NCBI RefSeq assembly: GCF_938010525.1
Contig: NZ_CALLVK010000021.1
Coordinates: 62,001 to 126,000, forward strand
Direction: 5' to 3'
Length of the DNA stretch: 64,000 nt
From: Abiotrophia sp938010525
GTDB taxonomy: Bacteria; Bacillota; Bacilli; Lactobacillales; Aerococcaceae
A program made the position numbers and the translations under genes. Positions 25,333 through 32,696 of this stretch are shown in pieces. The notes under the pieces were generated by a model, which was not told the origin of the DNA, ran no database searches, and worked only from the letters and a program-made list of their open reading frames with translations. Each line of letters starts with the position of its first letter. The first letter of the stretch is position 1.

Positions 25333-25923
25333 CTACAATCGATTTTGCCTTAATTTCGCTAGATATAGTAGACGATTAACTCCTAAGTGGGTCAATGTCC
25401 CTACAAGCAATAGGCCAATGACTTGTGCCCAATTTAAGGAAATATAAAGGTGTAAGACCAAGAGAATCCCGATTAAGGAATCAATCTGATCCAGCAAAAT
25501 AAAAGGATACTTCCAAGCATCCTTAGAGGTCTTACCTGGTAAAATATCTAGGCGACGCTTGAGATAAGAATTAGGTAATTCAAAAATCACATAGGCCAAG
25601 CCCAAGAGGATACCTAGCGGAAAGTTAGTCACTAGATTATTCGGATAATGAGCATAAATCAAATGAAGTTTCTCTAAATCCGGCTGACTCGCCAGAACAT
25701 AGGACCAAACTAATTGAGCAAGTAAGCCCCAGACTACCATCCCCCAGAATCCCTTCCAAGTCTTATTGGCCCCAAAAAGACGACGACCGTCCCCTAGTAG
25801 GCGTCCAGCATCAATAGGCTGGTTAACTGAGTCTAATAGGGAAGATTTACAAAATATCATATTGGCAATACCTGCCAATATGACTGGCATAAGGGTCAGA
25901 TAGAGAGAGAGAATCATGGACAT
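25333..25923 (-). CDS. CarS/CdsA-like CDP-alcohol synthase, first gene of lipid operon
   Basis: This 196-residue membrane protein belongs to the CDP-archaeol synthase (CarS)/CdsA-like group, which activates a phosphatidic-acid-like lipid with CTP. Motifs are DGRRLFGANKTWKG (45-58), the segment LPNSYLKRRLDILPGKTS (about 116-133) and LLDQIDSLIG (143-152), matching the KRR...LDQxD pattern of the family. It has about five helices. It is distinct from the longer housekeeping CdsA that any such cell needs. As first gene of the operon it would supply the CDP-lipid for the PssA-like enzyme downstream. Whether it uses diacyl or prenyl lipids is not visible. Confidence 0.82.
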   Translation of the reverse strand: MSMILSLYLTLMPVILAGIANMIFCKSSLLDSVNQPIDAGRLLGDGRRLFGANKTWKGFWGMVVWGLLAQLVWSYVLASQPDLEKLHLIYAHYPNNLVTNFPLGILLGLAYVIFELPNSYLKRRLDILPGKTSKDAWKYPFILLDQIDSLIGILLVLHLYISLNWAQVIGLLLVGTLTHLGVNRLLYLAKLRQNRL

Positions 25924-26163
25924 GCTGCGTCATTCCTTTGAACTAATATAAGAACCAAACTGGCCGCATGAAAAGCAGCTAGTCGTCCGTCTCCTTGAGG
26001 AGAAGATAAGGAGCGATATACAAAAAGAAGCTAGGTCCCCCCAGCCTCCGCATTCGCTACTTAGACCTCTTCCCCCTTGAAAGAGCTAGCAAGCTAGTCT
26101 GAGCTGACTAAGTCTTGGCTTGCCAATCTTCTTTCAAAATTAGAGGAGGGTCTGACTTATTAT
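25924..26163 (-). promoter_or_regulatory. Long 5' leader of the lipid operon with terminator-like hairpin
   Basis: No gene is seen here. The predicted transcript carries about 240 nt before the first ATG. A hairpin (stem GAGGCTGG/CCTAGCTTC with two wobble pairs, 26025-26050) is followed on the minus strand by TTCTTTTTG, like an attenuator. Upstream, copies of GCTAGC could pair with its 3' arm as an antiterminator. Closer to the gene are a TCTCC/GGAGA hairpin and a CTAGCTGC/GCGGCCAG hairpin. It matches no riboswitch I recognise. Confidence 0.45.
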
Positions 26164-26169
26164 TCCTAT

Positions 26170-26199
26170 AGTATACCATCAACTCTATAATGAAAACAA
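26170..26199 (-). promoter_or_regulatory. Promoter of the lipid operon
   Basis: On the minus strand a -35 TTGTTT (26194-26199) and a -10 TATACT (26170-26175) are spaced by 18 bp in AT-rich DNA. The remaining sequence up to 26380 is AT-rich and holds no gene. Confidence 0.55.
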
Positions 26200-26379
26200 T
26201 ATAAAACTCATATTCCTTACCGTACTTATACGCTAGATATCCTATATTATAGGGATTTGAAGCTAATTAATGTGATAATTGAGATTAGTATTTCATTATA
26301 TAGAGAGCTGTAAAATCACTTTACTTATTAGCTAAGGTAATTTATAACTTAGTAGGCTTAATACCTAGCCTTCCCCTCA

Positions 26380-26408
26380 CAAAAAAACTGACATCCTAGG
26401 ATGTCAGC
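26380..26408 (-). terminator. Intrinsic terminator of potABCD-gtrA
   Basis: A perfect palindromic stem CTGACATCCT/AGGATGTCAG is followed on the minus strand by TTTTTTTG, just past the gtrA-like stop codon. Confidence 0.9.
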
Positions 26409-26416
26409 TTGATACT

Positions 26417-26806
26417 TTATTTTTCTAGCAAGAGTTTGCGAGTCAGGAAGTTGAAGACCATGACAATAGCTGTCACCGCCACCTTGGCTGGCATGACCGG
26501 CCAATGCATGGCATCGACTGCCACCCACATGAGTCCAGCAGTAAGAGCCAAACCCAGTAAGCTTAAGATTAGAAAAAGCAAAAACTCTTGATGTTTTTGT
26601 TCCGGGCTAAACTTGCTTTCGAAGGTAAAACGCATACTTGCCCAGTAATTGAAGACGGTAGCTAGGACAAAGGCGATAAGGACTGCCAGCTGATAATGCC
26701 AGCCTAGGATACCATTGAGGCCATAGACGATAGCAAAGTCAATTAGTGTCGAGAGGCCACCGACCACCAAAAAGCTCAAAATTTGAGTCGATAATTTGTT
26801 TTTCAC
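26417..26806 (-). CDS. GtrA-family membrane protein
   Basis: This 129-residue protein has four membrane helices and matches the GtrA family (FLVVGGLSTLIDFAIVYGL near the N-terminus; NYWASMRFTF and FNFLTRKLLLEK at the helix ends). Family members are thought to help move polyprenyl-phosphate-linked sugars across the membrane for cell-surface glycosylation. The start overlaps the potD stop by 1 nt, so it is the last gene of the polyamine transporter operon. That pairing is odd for either function; there is no glycosyltransferase next to it. Confidence 0.88.
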   Translation of the reverse strand: MKNKLSTQILSFLVVGGLSTLIDFAIVYGLNGILGWHYQLAVLIAFVLATVFNYWASMRFTFESKFSPEQKHQEFLLFLILSLLGLALTAGLMWVAVDAMHWPVMPAKVAVTAIVMVFNFLTRKLLLEK

Positions 26807-27879
26807 TATTTAGCCTCAATCTTGACTTCTAAGAAATGGTCATTGTATTCAACGAGCTTGGCTTGTCCCAAGCCCTTGTATACTTCTAAGCGAGCAATGA
26901 GCTCATCGTCAGGGTAAAAAGCCGTGTCTTGCGTTACATCTTCAGGTAACTGTTCCATCGCAGTCTTGTTTGGAGTTGCATAACCAATATACTCGGCATT
27001 CCGCGCAGCCACATCTGGACGCAAGAGGAAGTTAATCAAGGCATAGGCACCTTCTACATTGCGCGCTGTTTTAGGAATGACAATGTTATCAAACCAGATG
27101 TTGGAACCTTCTTTAGGTACTGTATAGGCTAGCTTAGGATTACGTTCCAAGGCAGTCTTGGCTTCTCCCGAAAAGGTAATACCGACGCCCGCTTCACCTT
27201 GAGATAGGTACATCTTAATCTCATCCGACACCATAGCCCGGATGTTTGGCATTAATTGCTTGAGCTTAACTGTCGCCAACTCAAGCGCTAAATCATCCGT
27301 TTCATTGAGGGAGTAGCCCAAGGATTGGAGGCCTATCCCCATTACCTCACGCGCGCCATCATAAATCAGAATGTCATTACGCAATTCTGGTCGCCAGAGA
27401 TCATTCCATGACTGGAAGTCTTCTTCGCTGTATTTGCTGGTGTCATACACAATCCCAAGGGTGCCCCAGAAGTAAGGAACAGAATACTTGTTATCCGGGT
27501 CGAAGTCTAGGTTCAAGAAACGTTGATCCAAGTGCTGTAGGTTGCTTAGCTTACTGTGATCCAAAGGCAAGACCATGCCGTCCTTCATCATTTCCTGAAT
27601 CATGTACTCACTAGGAACCGTGATATCATAAGGAGTCCCACCTTGACGGATTTTAGCCATCATGGCCTCGTTAGAATCGAAGGTCTCATAGATGACCTTG
27701 TAGCCTGTCTCGGCCTCAAATTCCTTGAGTAGTTCTGGGTCGATATAATCGCCCCAGTTATAGAAGTTAATGACCTTGTCACCGGTATAGCCCTCTGCAT
27801 GTTCCAACTGATAGCGAACACCGAAGAGGACAGCACTAATAGCCAGAATCGCTAGAATCCCTTGAACAATCTTACGCAC
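26806..27879 (-). CDS. potD: Spermidine/putrescine-binding protein PotD
   Basis: This 357-residue protein is the substrate-binding subunit of the PotABCD ABC transporter. It has an N-terminal hydrophobic segment (residues 7-23) without a lipobox Cys, so it is probably held by this helix, as I recall for pneumococcal PotD. The mature part opens with VINFYNWGDYIDPELL and contains VPYFWGTLGIVYD and NIWFDNIVIPKTARN, which are hallmark PotD segments. It overlaps potC by 8 nt. Confidence 0.95.
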   Translation of the reverse strand: MRKIVQGILAILAISAVLFGVRYQLEHAEGYTGDKVINFYNWGDYIDPELLKEFEAETGYKVIYETFDSNEAMMAKIRQGGTPYDITVPSEYMIQEMMKDGMVLPLDHSKLSNLQHLDQRFLNLDFDPDNKYSVPYFWGTLGIVYDTSKYSEEDFQSWNDLWRPELRNDILIYDGAREVMGIGLQSLGYSLNETDDLALELATVKLKQLMPNIRAMVSDEIKMYLSQGEAGVGITFSGEAKTALERNPKLAYTVPKEGSNIWFDNIVIPKTARNVEGAYALINFLLRPDVAARNAEYIGYATPNKTAMEQLPEDVTQDTAFYPDDELIARLEVYKGLGQAKLVEYNDHFLEVKIEAK

Positions 27880-28699
27880 GGCGACGGCCTCCCTTCTGTG
27901 CCTTAGCCATACGATTGAGTCGGCGTTGTTCCCCTGTTTGGATGAAGTAATAACCGATTACCAAAATCAAACTCATGATAAACATCAAAGTAGAGATAGC
28001 GTTGATTTCAAGGCTAATACCGCGACGTGCACGCGAGTAGATTTCAACTGATAAGGTTGAGAAACCATTCCCTGCCAAGAAGAAGGTGACTGCAAAGTCA
28101 TCGAGAGAATAGGTAAAGGCCATAAAGAAGCCGGCCATAATCCCTGACGCGATGCTTGGCAAGACTACTCGAGTCAAGACTTGGAAGTAGTTAGCCCCTA
28201 AGTCCTGAGCAGCCGTCACCATGGTATCATTCATTTCATAGAGACGCGGTAGTACCATTAGGACTACAATTGGGACGTTGAAGGCAATGTGAGCCAAAAG
28301 AACACTGAAGAAACCTAATTGAATGGCCAAGAGACTGAAGAGAATGAGGAAACTTGCCCCAATCATAACGTCAGGCGTTACCATCAGAATATTGTTAAGG
28401 TTCAGTACTAACTGGCGCTTAGATTTTTGTCTCAAATAATAAATCATAATGGCCCCTAAGGTCCCAATGGCTGTTGCCAACAGAGCTGATAAGAGGGCTA
28501 AAATGAAGGTGTTGAGAATGAAAATCATAAGACGGGTATCACCAAAGACCTTGGTATAGTGGTCTAAAGTAAAGCCAGTAAAACTATTCATATCCCCTCC
28601 TGCATTAAAGGAGTAGAAAATCAAATAGAAAATTGGTAAGTAGAGAACAGCGAACATAAACCAGAGATATAGGTTAGAAAACTTAAAAATCTTATTCAT
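27872..28699 (-). CDS. potC: Spermidine/putrescine ABC transporter permease PotC
   Basis: This 275-residue permease has six membrane helices and the EAA-type loop (AAQDLGANYFQVLTRVVLPSI) that contacts the ATPase PotA. With PotB it forms the polyamine channel. It overlaps potB by 8 nt and potD by 8 nt, so the operon is translationally coupled. Confidence 0.93.
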   Translation of the reverse strand: MNKIFKFSNLYLWFMFAVLYLPIFYLIFYSFNAGGDMNSFTGFTLDHYTKVFGDTRLMIFILNTFILALLSALLATAIGTLGAIMIYYLRQKSKRQLVLNLNNILMVTPDVMIGASFLILFSLLAIQLGFFSVLLAHIAFNVPIVVLMVLPRLYEMNDTMVTAAQDLGANYFQVLTRVVLPSIASGIMAGFFMAFTYSLDDFAVTFFLAGNGFSTLSVEIYSRARRGISLEINAISTLMFIMSLILVIGYYFIQTGEQRRLNRMAKAQKGGRRRA

Positions 28700-29510
28700 G
28701 AGTCATGGCCCCCTTATCCTTACGGTCGCGGGTTAAGTACATGACTAGCACCATGAGCACCATGAGAACGACCCCAATGGTGGAACCCATGCCTCGGTTC
28801 TGAGTGACCATGAAGTGTTGTTCAACGGCTGTCCCCAAGGTAATGACCCGGTTCCCACCGATGAGACGAGTCAACATGAAGAGGGACAAGGACGGAATAA
28901 AGACCGCCTGGATCCCTGAACGCACGCCGGGCATAGACAGTGGGAAGACAACGCGACGAAGGGTCGCCCATTTTGAAGCGCCTAAGTCTGAAGATGCTTC
29001 CATCAAGGAATGCGGAATCTCCGTAATAGAGTTATAAATTGGCATAATCATAAATGGCAATTCGATATAACCAGCTACCAAGAGAAAGGCCGCATCGGTA
29101 AAGAGTAACTGCTTAGGTCCAATCCCCATAAAGGTCAGGAATTGGTTGACTGAGCCAGTCTGACTCAAGAGGCCGATGAAGGCATAAGCCTTAAGCAAGA
29201 GGTTAATCCAGGTTGGCAGCAAGACCAAAAGCATCCAGAGCTGACGGTGCTTTGTTTTGCTAAGCAGATAGGCCATAGGATAGCTAAGAGCTAGCGTAAT
29301 GATGGTCAAGAGCCCAGCATAGATAAAGGAGTTCATAGTCATCTTGATATAGTTAATAGAAGAAAAATACTCAGCATAGTTGGCCAAGGTAAAGTTCCCA
29401 TGAATATCAAAGAAGGAAGAACCCAAAACTAAGACCAAGGGTAAAATAACGAAGAGACCTAGCCAGAGATAATAAGGAATAGCATAGAGATGGTTATACT
29501 TGCGGTTCAT
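28692..29510 (-). CDS. potB: Spermidine/putrescine ABC transporter permease PotB
   Basis: This 272-residue permease has six membrane helices and the EAA loop (ASSDLGASKWATLRRVVFPL). It pairs with PotC in polyamine import. It starts 10 nt after potA. A conserved basic stretch follows the last helix. Confidence 0.93.
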   Translation of the reverse strand: MNRKYNHLYAIPYYLWLGLFVILPLVLVLGSSFFDIHGNFTLANYAEYFSSINYIKMTMNSFIYAGLLTIITLALSYPMAYLLSKTKHRQLWMLLVLLPTWINLLLKAYAFIGLLSQTGSVNQFLTFMGIGPKQLLFTDAAFLLVAGYIELPFMIMPIYNSITEIPHSLMEASSDLGASKWATLRRVVFPLSMPGVRSGIQAVFIPSLSLFMLTRLIGGNRVITLGTAVEQHFMVTQNRGMGSTIGVVLMVLMVLVMYLTRDRKDKGAMTHE

Positions 29511-29520
29511 AGGCCCCCTC

Positions 29521-30612
29521 CTAGTCTTCGTACTGTTCTAGACGGGCATCGAAATCTTCTTCCGACTCATTGAAGCGCATTACGTGGATGGCATCTGGTT
29601 CAAAGAAGAGACCTACTTTGGCCCCAGCGGTCACCTTCTTAGTGGTATGAATCATCCACTCGTTGCCATCTTCGTCATAGGCGATGACTTCGTTGAAGAC
29701 GCCACGGAAAAGCATGGTATCGACGGTCGCAATCAGCTTGCCCTTTTCAGGCGTGGTTACGTCGATATCTTCGGGACGGATAACAATCTCAACCATTTCA
29801 CCAGCTGGAATACCAGCATCCTCACAGTCAAAGACCTTACCAACAAATTCTACGCGGTAATCTTCAATCATGCGGGCATCCACAATGTTAGATTCACCGA
29901 TAAAGTCGGCAACATAGTGGTTAATTGGTTCATCGTAAATGTCTACTGGGGTCCCTGATTGGATAATTTCCCCGTTATTCATGACAAAAATCCAGTCGGA
30001 CATGGCAAGCGCTTCTTCCTGGTCATGAGTGACGAAGACGAAGGTAATGCCTAGTCGACGTTGCAGTTCACGCAATTCGTACTGCATATCGGTACGTAAC
30101 TTCAAGTCCAGAGCTGATAGAGGCTCATCTAGCAAGAGCACTTCTGGCTCATTTACCAAGGCACGGGCGATAGCCACACGTTGGCGCTGACCCCCAGACA
30201 TTTCAGAGATTGCACGATTCTCATAACCTGAGAGTCGGACCATCTTGAGGGCTTCCGTTACCTTTTCCTTAATTGTTGCCTTATCTACCTTTTTAACAGA
30301 TAGACCGAAGGCAATATTGTCGTAAACATTCATATGAGGGAAGAGGGCATAGTCTTGAAAGACTGTATTGACCTTCCGTTGATTGGCAGGCACGTCTGTG
30401 ACCGGCTCACCATCCAAATAAACCTGACCACTAGTGGCCGAAGAAAAGCCTGCGATAATTCGTAAGATAGTTGTCTTACCGCAGCCAGAGGGACCTAATA
30501 AGGTATAGAACTTGCCTTTTTCAAGCTCCATATCAATCGACTTTAAGACTTGCTGGTCATCATAAGACTTAGTAACGCCTTTGAGAACCACGCTGTGTTG
30601 CGTTTTATTCAT
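29521..30612 (-). CDS. potA: Spermidine/putrescine ABC transporter ATPase PotA
   Basis: This 363-residue ATPase drives PotBC. Walker A is GPSGCGKTT, the Q-loop is NTVFQDYALFP, the signature is MSGGQRQRVAIARAL and Walker B is LLLDEPLSALD, followed by the switch HDQEEA. A C-terminal TOBE-type regulatory domain starts near residue 270. It is the first gene of potABCD-gtrA and has a strong promoter and a structured leader of about 90 nt. Confidence 0.96.
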   Translation of the reverse strand: MNKTQHSVVLKGVTKSYDDQQVLKSIDMELEKGKFYTLLGPSGCGKTTILRIIAGFSSATSGQVYLDGEPVTDVPANQRKVNTVFQDYALFPHMNVYDNIAFGLSVKKVDKATIKEKVTEALKMVRLSGYENRAISEMSGGQRQRVAIARALVNEPEVLLLDEPLSALDLKLRTDMQYELRELQRRLGITFVFVTHDQEEALAMSDWIFVMNNGEIIQSGTPVDIYDEPINHYVADFIGESNIVDARMIEDYRVEFVGKVFDCEDAGIPAGEMVEIVIRPEDIDVTTPEKGKLIATVDTMLFRGVFNEVIAYDEDGNEWMIHTTKKVTAGAKVGLFFEPDAIHVMRFNESEEDFDARLEQYED

Positions 30613-30686
30613 TACATTGCTCCTGTTGCCCCCATAGGGGTTATTTTTTCGACAATTATTGACTCCTTTTGGGTAGTTTTTTTGCC

Positions 30687-30701
30687 ATGAGGGGACCCCT
30701 C
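30687..30701 (-). promoter_or_regulatory. Palindrome in the potA leader
   Basis: TGAGGGG-a-CCCCTCA lies just downstream of the predicted potA start point. A second short G/C pairing (CCCC-tat-GGGG) lies closer to the ATG, upstream of the AGGAG. These could be an operator or an RNA hairpin affecting translation. Confidence 0.4.
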
Positions 30702-30711
30702 ACTGAGTTTG

Positions 30712-30740
30712 ATTATAGCAGTTATGGTAGGGAATTACAA
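30712..30740 (-). promoter_or_regulatory. Promoter of potABCD-gtrA
   Basis: On the minus strand a -35 TTGTAA (30735-30740) and a perfect -10 TATAAT (30712-30717) are spaced by 17 bp. Confidence 0.75.
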
Positions 30741-30743
30741 TGT

Positions 30744-30766
30744 AAAAAACTGAGACTAAACTCAGC
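30744..30766 (-). terminator. Second terminator downstream of tRNA-Lys
   Basis: CTGAG-tttagt-CTCAG followed by TTTTTT on the minus strand. It lies about 15 bp beyond the first tRNA terminator and right before the potA promoter, insulating the two units. Confidence 0.6.
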
Positions 30767-30769
30767 CCG

Positions 30770-30803
30770 AAAAAAGAAAAAACTCGCCTATCAAAAGGCG
30801 AGT
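30770..30803 (-). terminator. Terminator of tRNA-Lys
   Basis: ACTCGCCT/AGGCGAGT stem followed by a T-rich run on the minus strand, immediately after the tRNA 3' end. Confidence 0.8.
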
Positions 30804-30807
30804 GCAA

Positions 30808-30880
30808 TGGGGGTATAGGGACTCGAACCCTAGACCCAATGATTAAGAGTCATTTGCTCTACCAACTGAGCTATACCCCC
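30808..30880 (-). tRNA. tRNA-Lys (anticodon CTT)
   Basis: The 73-nt minus-strand sequence folds as a cloverleaf. The acceptor arm is GGGGGTA paired with TACCCCC, the D-arm is GCTCAGTTGGTAGAGC, and the anticodon stem AATGA/TCATT encloses the loop CTCTTAA. The T-arm has GGTTCGAGTCC. The anticodon CTT reads AAG (Lys). The 3' CCA is not encoded; the next bases are TTGC. Confidence 0.96.
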
Positions 30881-31004
30881 GTAAAGCTTAAATAGCTTAC
30901 TTCATTATCTTACACCTGTTTTCAGCAAATTTCAAGTCCTAAAGTCAAGAAAATACGAAAAAATTCTCTAGCTTTTCCCTAACCTATACGCAGCTACCTA
31001 GATA

Positions 31005-31041
31005 CAAAATAGCGCCTGCCCTAATGGGCAAGCGCGCTACT
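31005..31041 (-). terminator. Intrinsic terminator of clpP
   Basis: A long imperfect stem on the minus strand (TAGCGC...GCCC-atta-GGGC...GCGCTA) ends in TTTTG, just after the clpP stop. Confidence 0.7.
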
Positions 31042-31046
31042 TAAAA

Positions 31047-31643
31047 TTATTTTTTGAGATTCTTAGAATTGGTCATGATGGCATCAACCAGGCCATATTT
31101 AACCGCCTCTTCAGCTGACATGTAGTTGTCGCGATCTGTATCGCGGGCAATAACCTTAAGGGTTTGACCAGTACGTTCGGCCAAAATCTTGTTAAGCGTA
31201 TCGCGAGTCTTCAAAATATGCTTTGCGGCAATTTCAATTTCGGTCGCTTGACCTTGGGCTCCACCCAAAGGTTGGTGAATCATCACTTCTGCGTTAGGTA
31301 AGGCATAGCGTTTGCCCTTTTCCCCTGCCGCTAGAAGGAAAGCCCCCATAGAAGCCGCCATCCCAATTACGATAGTTTGTACATCGGCATTGATGAAGTT
31401 CATAGTATCGAAGATAGCTAAACCGGCAGAGACACTCCCACCTGGTGAATTAATATAGAGATAAATGTCCTTGTCAGGATCTTGGGCATCCAAGAATAAG
31501 AGTTGGGCAATTACACTGTTAGCCACCGCATCATCAATAGGACCGGATAACATGACAATACGGTCTTTTAAGAGTCGTGAATAAATATCGTAGGCGCGTT
31601 CGCCACGTGACGATTGTTCAATGACTGTAGGAATTAAGTTCAT
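31047..31643 (-). CDS. clpP: ATP-dependent Clp protease proteolytic subunit
   Basis: ClpP forms the barrel-shaped protease that degrades proteins fed by ClpX, ClpC or ClpE. The 198-residue sequence has the catalytic Ser in GMAASMGAF, the His in EVMIHQPLGG and the Asp in RDTDRDNYM. Length is standard. It is a single-gene unit whose promoter carries a CtsR heat-shock operator, described separately. Confidence 0.98.
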   Translation of the reverse strand: MNLIPTVIEQSSRGERAYDIYSRLLKDRIVMLSGPIDDAVANSVIAQLLFLDAQDPDKDIYLYINSPGGSVSAGLAIFDTMNFINADVQTIVIGMAASMGAFLLAAGEKGKRYALPNAEVMIHQPLGGAQGQATEIEIAAKHILKTRDTLNKILAERTGQTLKVIARDTDRDNYMSAEEAVKYGLVDAIMTNSKNLKK

Positions 31644-31690
31644 TCCCTTTCCTCCTTCGGATTCGGCTCTGAGCCGATTACTACTGTCTC

Positions 31691-31719
31691 AGTATACCCT
31701 TTTGGTCAATAAAGGTCAA
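31691..31719 (-). promoter_or_regulatory. clpP promoter overlapped by a CtsR operator
   Basis: On the minus strand the -35 TTGACC (31714-31719) and the -10 TATACT (31691-31696) are spaced by 17 bp. The plus strand reads GGTCAATAAAGGTCAAG at 31704-31720, the direct heptad repeat typical of CtsR class III heat-shock boxes. It covers the -35 and half of the spacer, so binding would block RNA polymerase. ctsR itself is not in the window. Confidence 0.88.
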
Positions 31720-31763
31720 GCAGGATGCTCCTGCATTAGCTCTGCTAGGTAAGCGCCAAGGGC

Positions 31764-31790
31764 AAAAGAAAAAAGCCATCCGATTGGATG
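31764..31790 (-). terminator. Intrinsic terminator of yceD-rpmF
   Basis: GTCATCC-aatc-GGATGGC followed by TTTTTT on the minus strand, just beyond the rpmF stop. Confidence 0.8.
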
Positions 31791-31811
31791 ACTTCCTCAT
31801 CATTACTATAA

Positions 31812-31991
31812 TTAAGCTTCCTTGGCTACGACTTGTTTGCCGTCGTAGTAACCACAGTTTGAGCATACACGGTGACTTAAACGTAATTCACCACACTCAG
31901 GACAAGGGTTCATTCCTGGAACAACTAATTTGAAATGGGTACGACGTCTGTTTTTACGTGCTTTTGAAGTTCTTCTCTTTGGTACTGCCAT
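31812..31991 (-). CDS. rpmF: 50S ribosomal protein L32
   Basis: A 59-residue protein begins MAVPKRRTSKARKNRRRTH, the classic L32 N-terminus. Four cysteines in two pairs (CPECGE...CSNCGYY) form the zinc-ribbon version. It is preceded by CAGGAGGTGT and follows the yceD-type gene, the conserved pair in bacteria. It ends VAKEA before the stop at 31812. Confidence 0.98.
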   Translation of the reverse strand: MAVPKRRTSKARKNRRRTHFKLVVPGMNPCPECGELRLSHRVCSNCGYYDGKQVVAKEA

Positions 31992-32029
31992 GGTTTACAC
32001 CTCCTGAAAAATTTGTGGAATGAATAAGA

Positions 32030-32581
32030 TTACTCATCCGCATTGGCTTCGTTTAATAGAGCTCTTAGATTAGCAAAGCGTGGGTCCCCTGCTTCCGATG
32101 ACTGACGTTCTAGACTTGCTAGATAATCCGTCTCCGTCAACACAGCCCAATCCTTGCCACTTGGTAATGCAGCCGTCTCTTCCTCTTCACCAACGACACG
32201 CATTGGGAGATTCAACAGTAAGGCATCGATGACTGCTAACTCGAGGTCGATATAATCGTGTTCGAGCACAATTGTCGTCTCCTCGTACTCATCGGCATTC
32301 GCATCATATTCCGGCATCACATAGCGTTCGTCAATCGGAACTTGTAAATGAACCGGTACAGGTTCTAAGCTGCGAGTTGATGGCAATGTCATCACTGTAC
32401 TTGCGGTACAATGCAAGAATATTTCCTGTCCATGAGCAACGAAATAACCAGTTACTTGAACGGGAGTTAAATGGAGAATTGACGGTTCCATCGCTTGCAC
32501 CTTGGCCGCCACATCCAATTCGACGTCGAAGTGGAGTAGCTCTTCCTTGTGGTCGCGAATTTTACGTAAGGTCCATTTCAT
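32030..32581 (-). CDS. yceD: YceD/DUF177 family protein
   Basis: This 183-residue acidic protein belongs to the DUF177 (YceD) family, almost always encoded directly before rpmF and implicated in 23S rRNA processing or L32 assembly. The conserved core is visible as VTGYFVAHGQEIFLHCTA (residues about 43-60) and the later ELAVIDALLLNLPMRVV segment with its C-terminal part. It has a consensus promoter directly upstream and is cotranscribed with rpmF. Confidence 0.92.
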   Translation of the reverse strand: MKWTLRKIRDHKEELLHFDVELDVAAKVQAMEPSILHLTPVQVTGYFVAHGQEIFLHCTASTVMTLPSTRSLEPVPVHLQVPIDERYVMPEYDANADEYEETTIVLEHDYIDLELAVIDALLLNLPMRVVGEEEETAALPSGKDWAVLTETDYLASLERQSSEAGDPRFANLRALLNEANADE

Positions 32582-32609
32582 CTAATATCACCTCTAAAAC
32601 GACTCTTGT

Positions 32610-32638
32610 ATTATACTTAAATTTTAGGGTCCTGTCAA
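32610..32638 (-). promoter_or_regulatory. Consensus promoter of yceD-rpmF
   Basis: A perfect -35 TTGACA (32633-32638), 17-bp spacer and perfect -10 TATAAT (32610-32615) on the minus strand, as expected for a ribosomal protein gene. Confidence 0.92.
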
Positions 32639-32696
32639 TCGTTTCTGGCCCCTTTTCAGCCTAGCTTTCTAATTTTTTTGCCAAAGAAATTTTTGG

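Noticed and set aside
16935..25923. Recent transfer of the lipid operon from an archaeon
   Set aside because: The CarS and UbiA families recall archaeal lipid genes, but PSD, PssA and the dikinases are bacterial in type and base composition looks like the neighbours; no mobile element or direct repeat flanks it.
26409..26591. Plus-strand open frame over the GtrA-like gene
   Set aside because: It is the antisense shadow of a clear membrane-protein gene and begins in the potABCD terminator.
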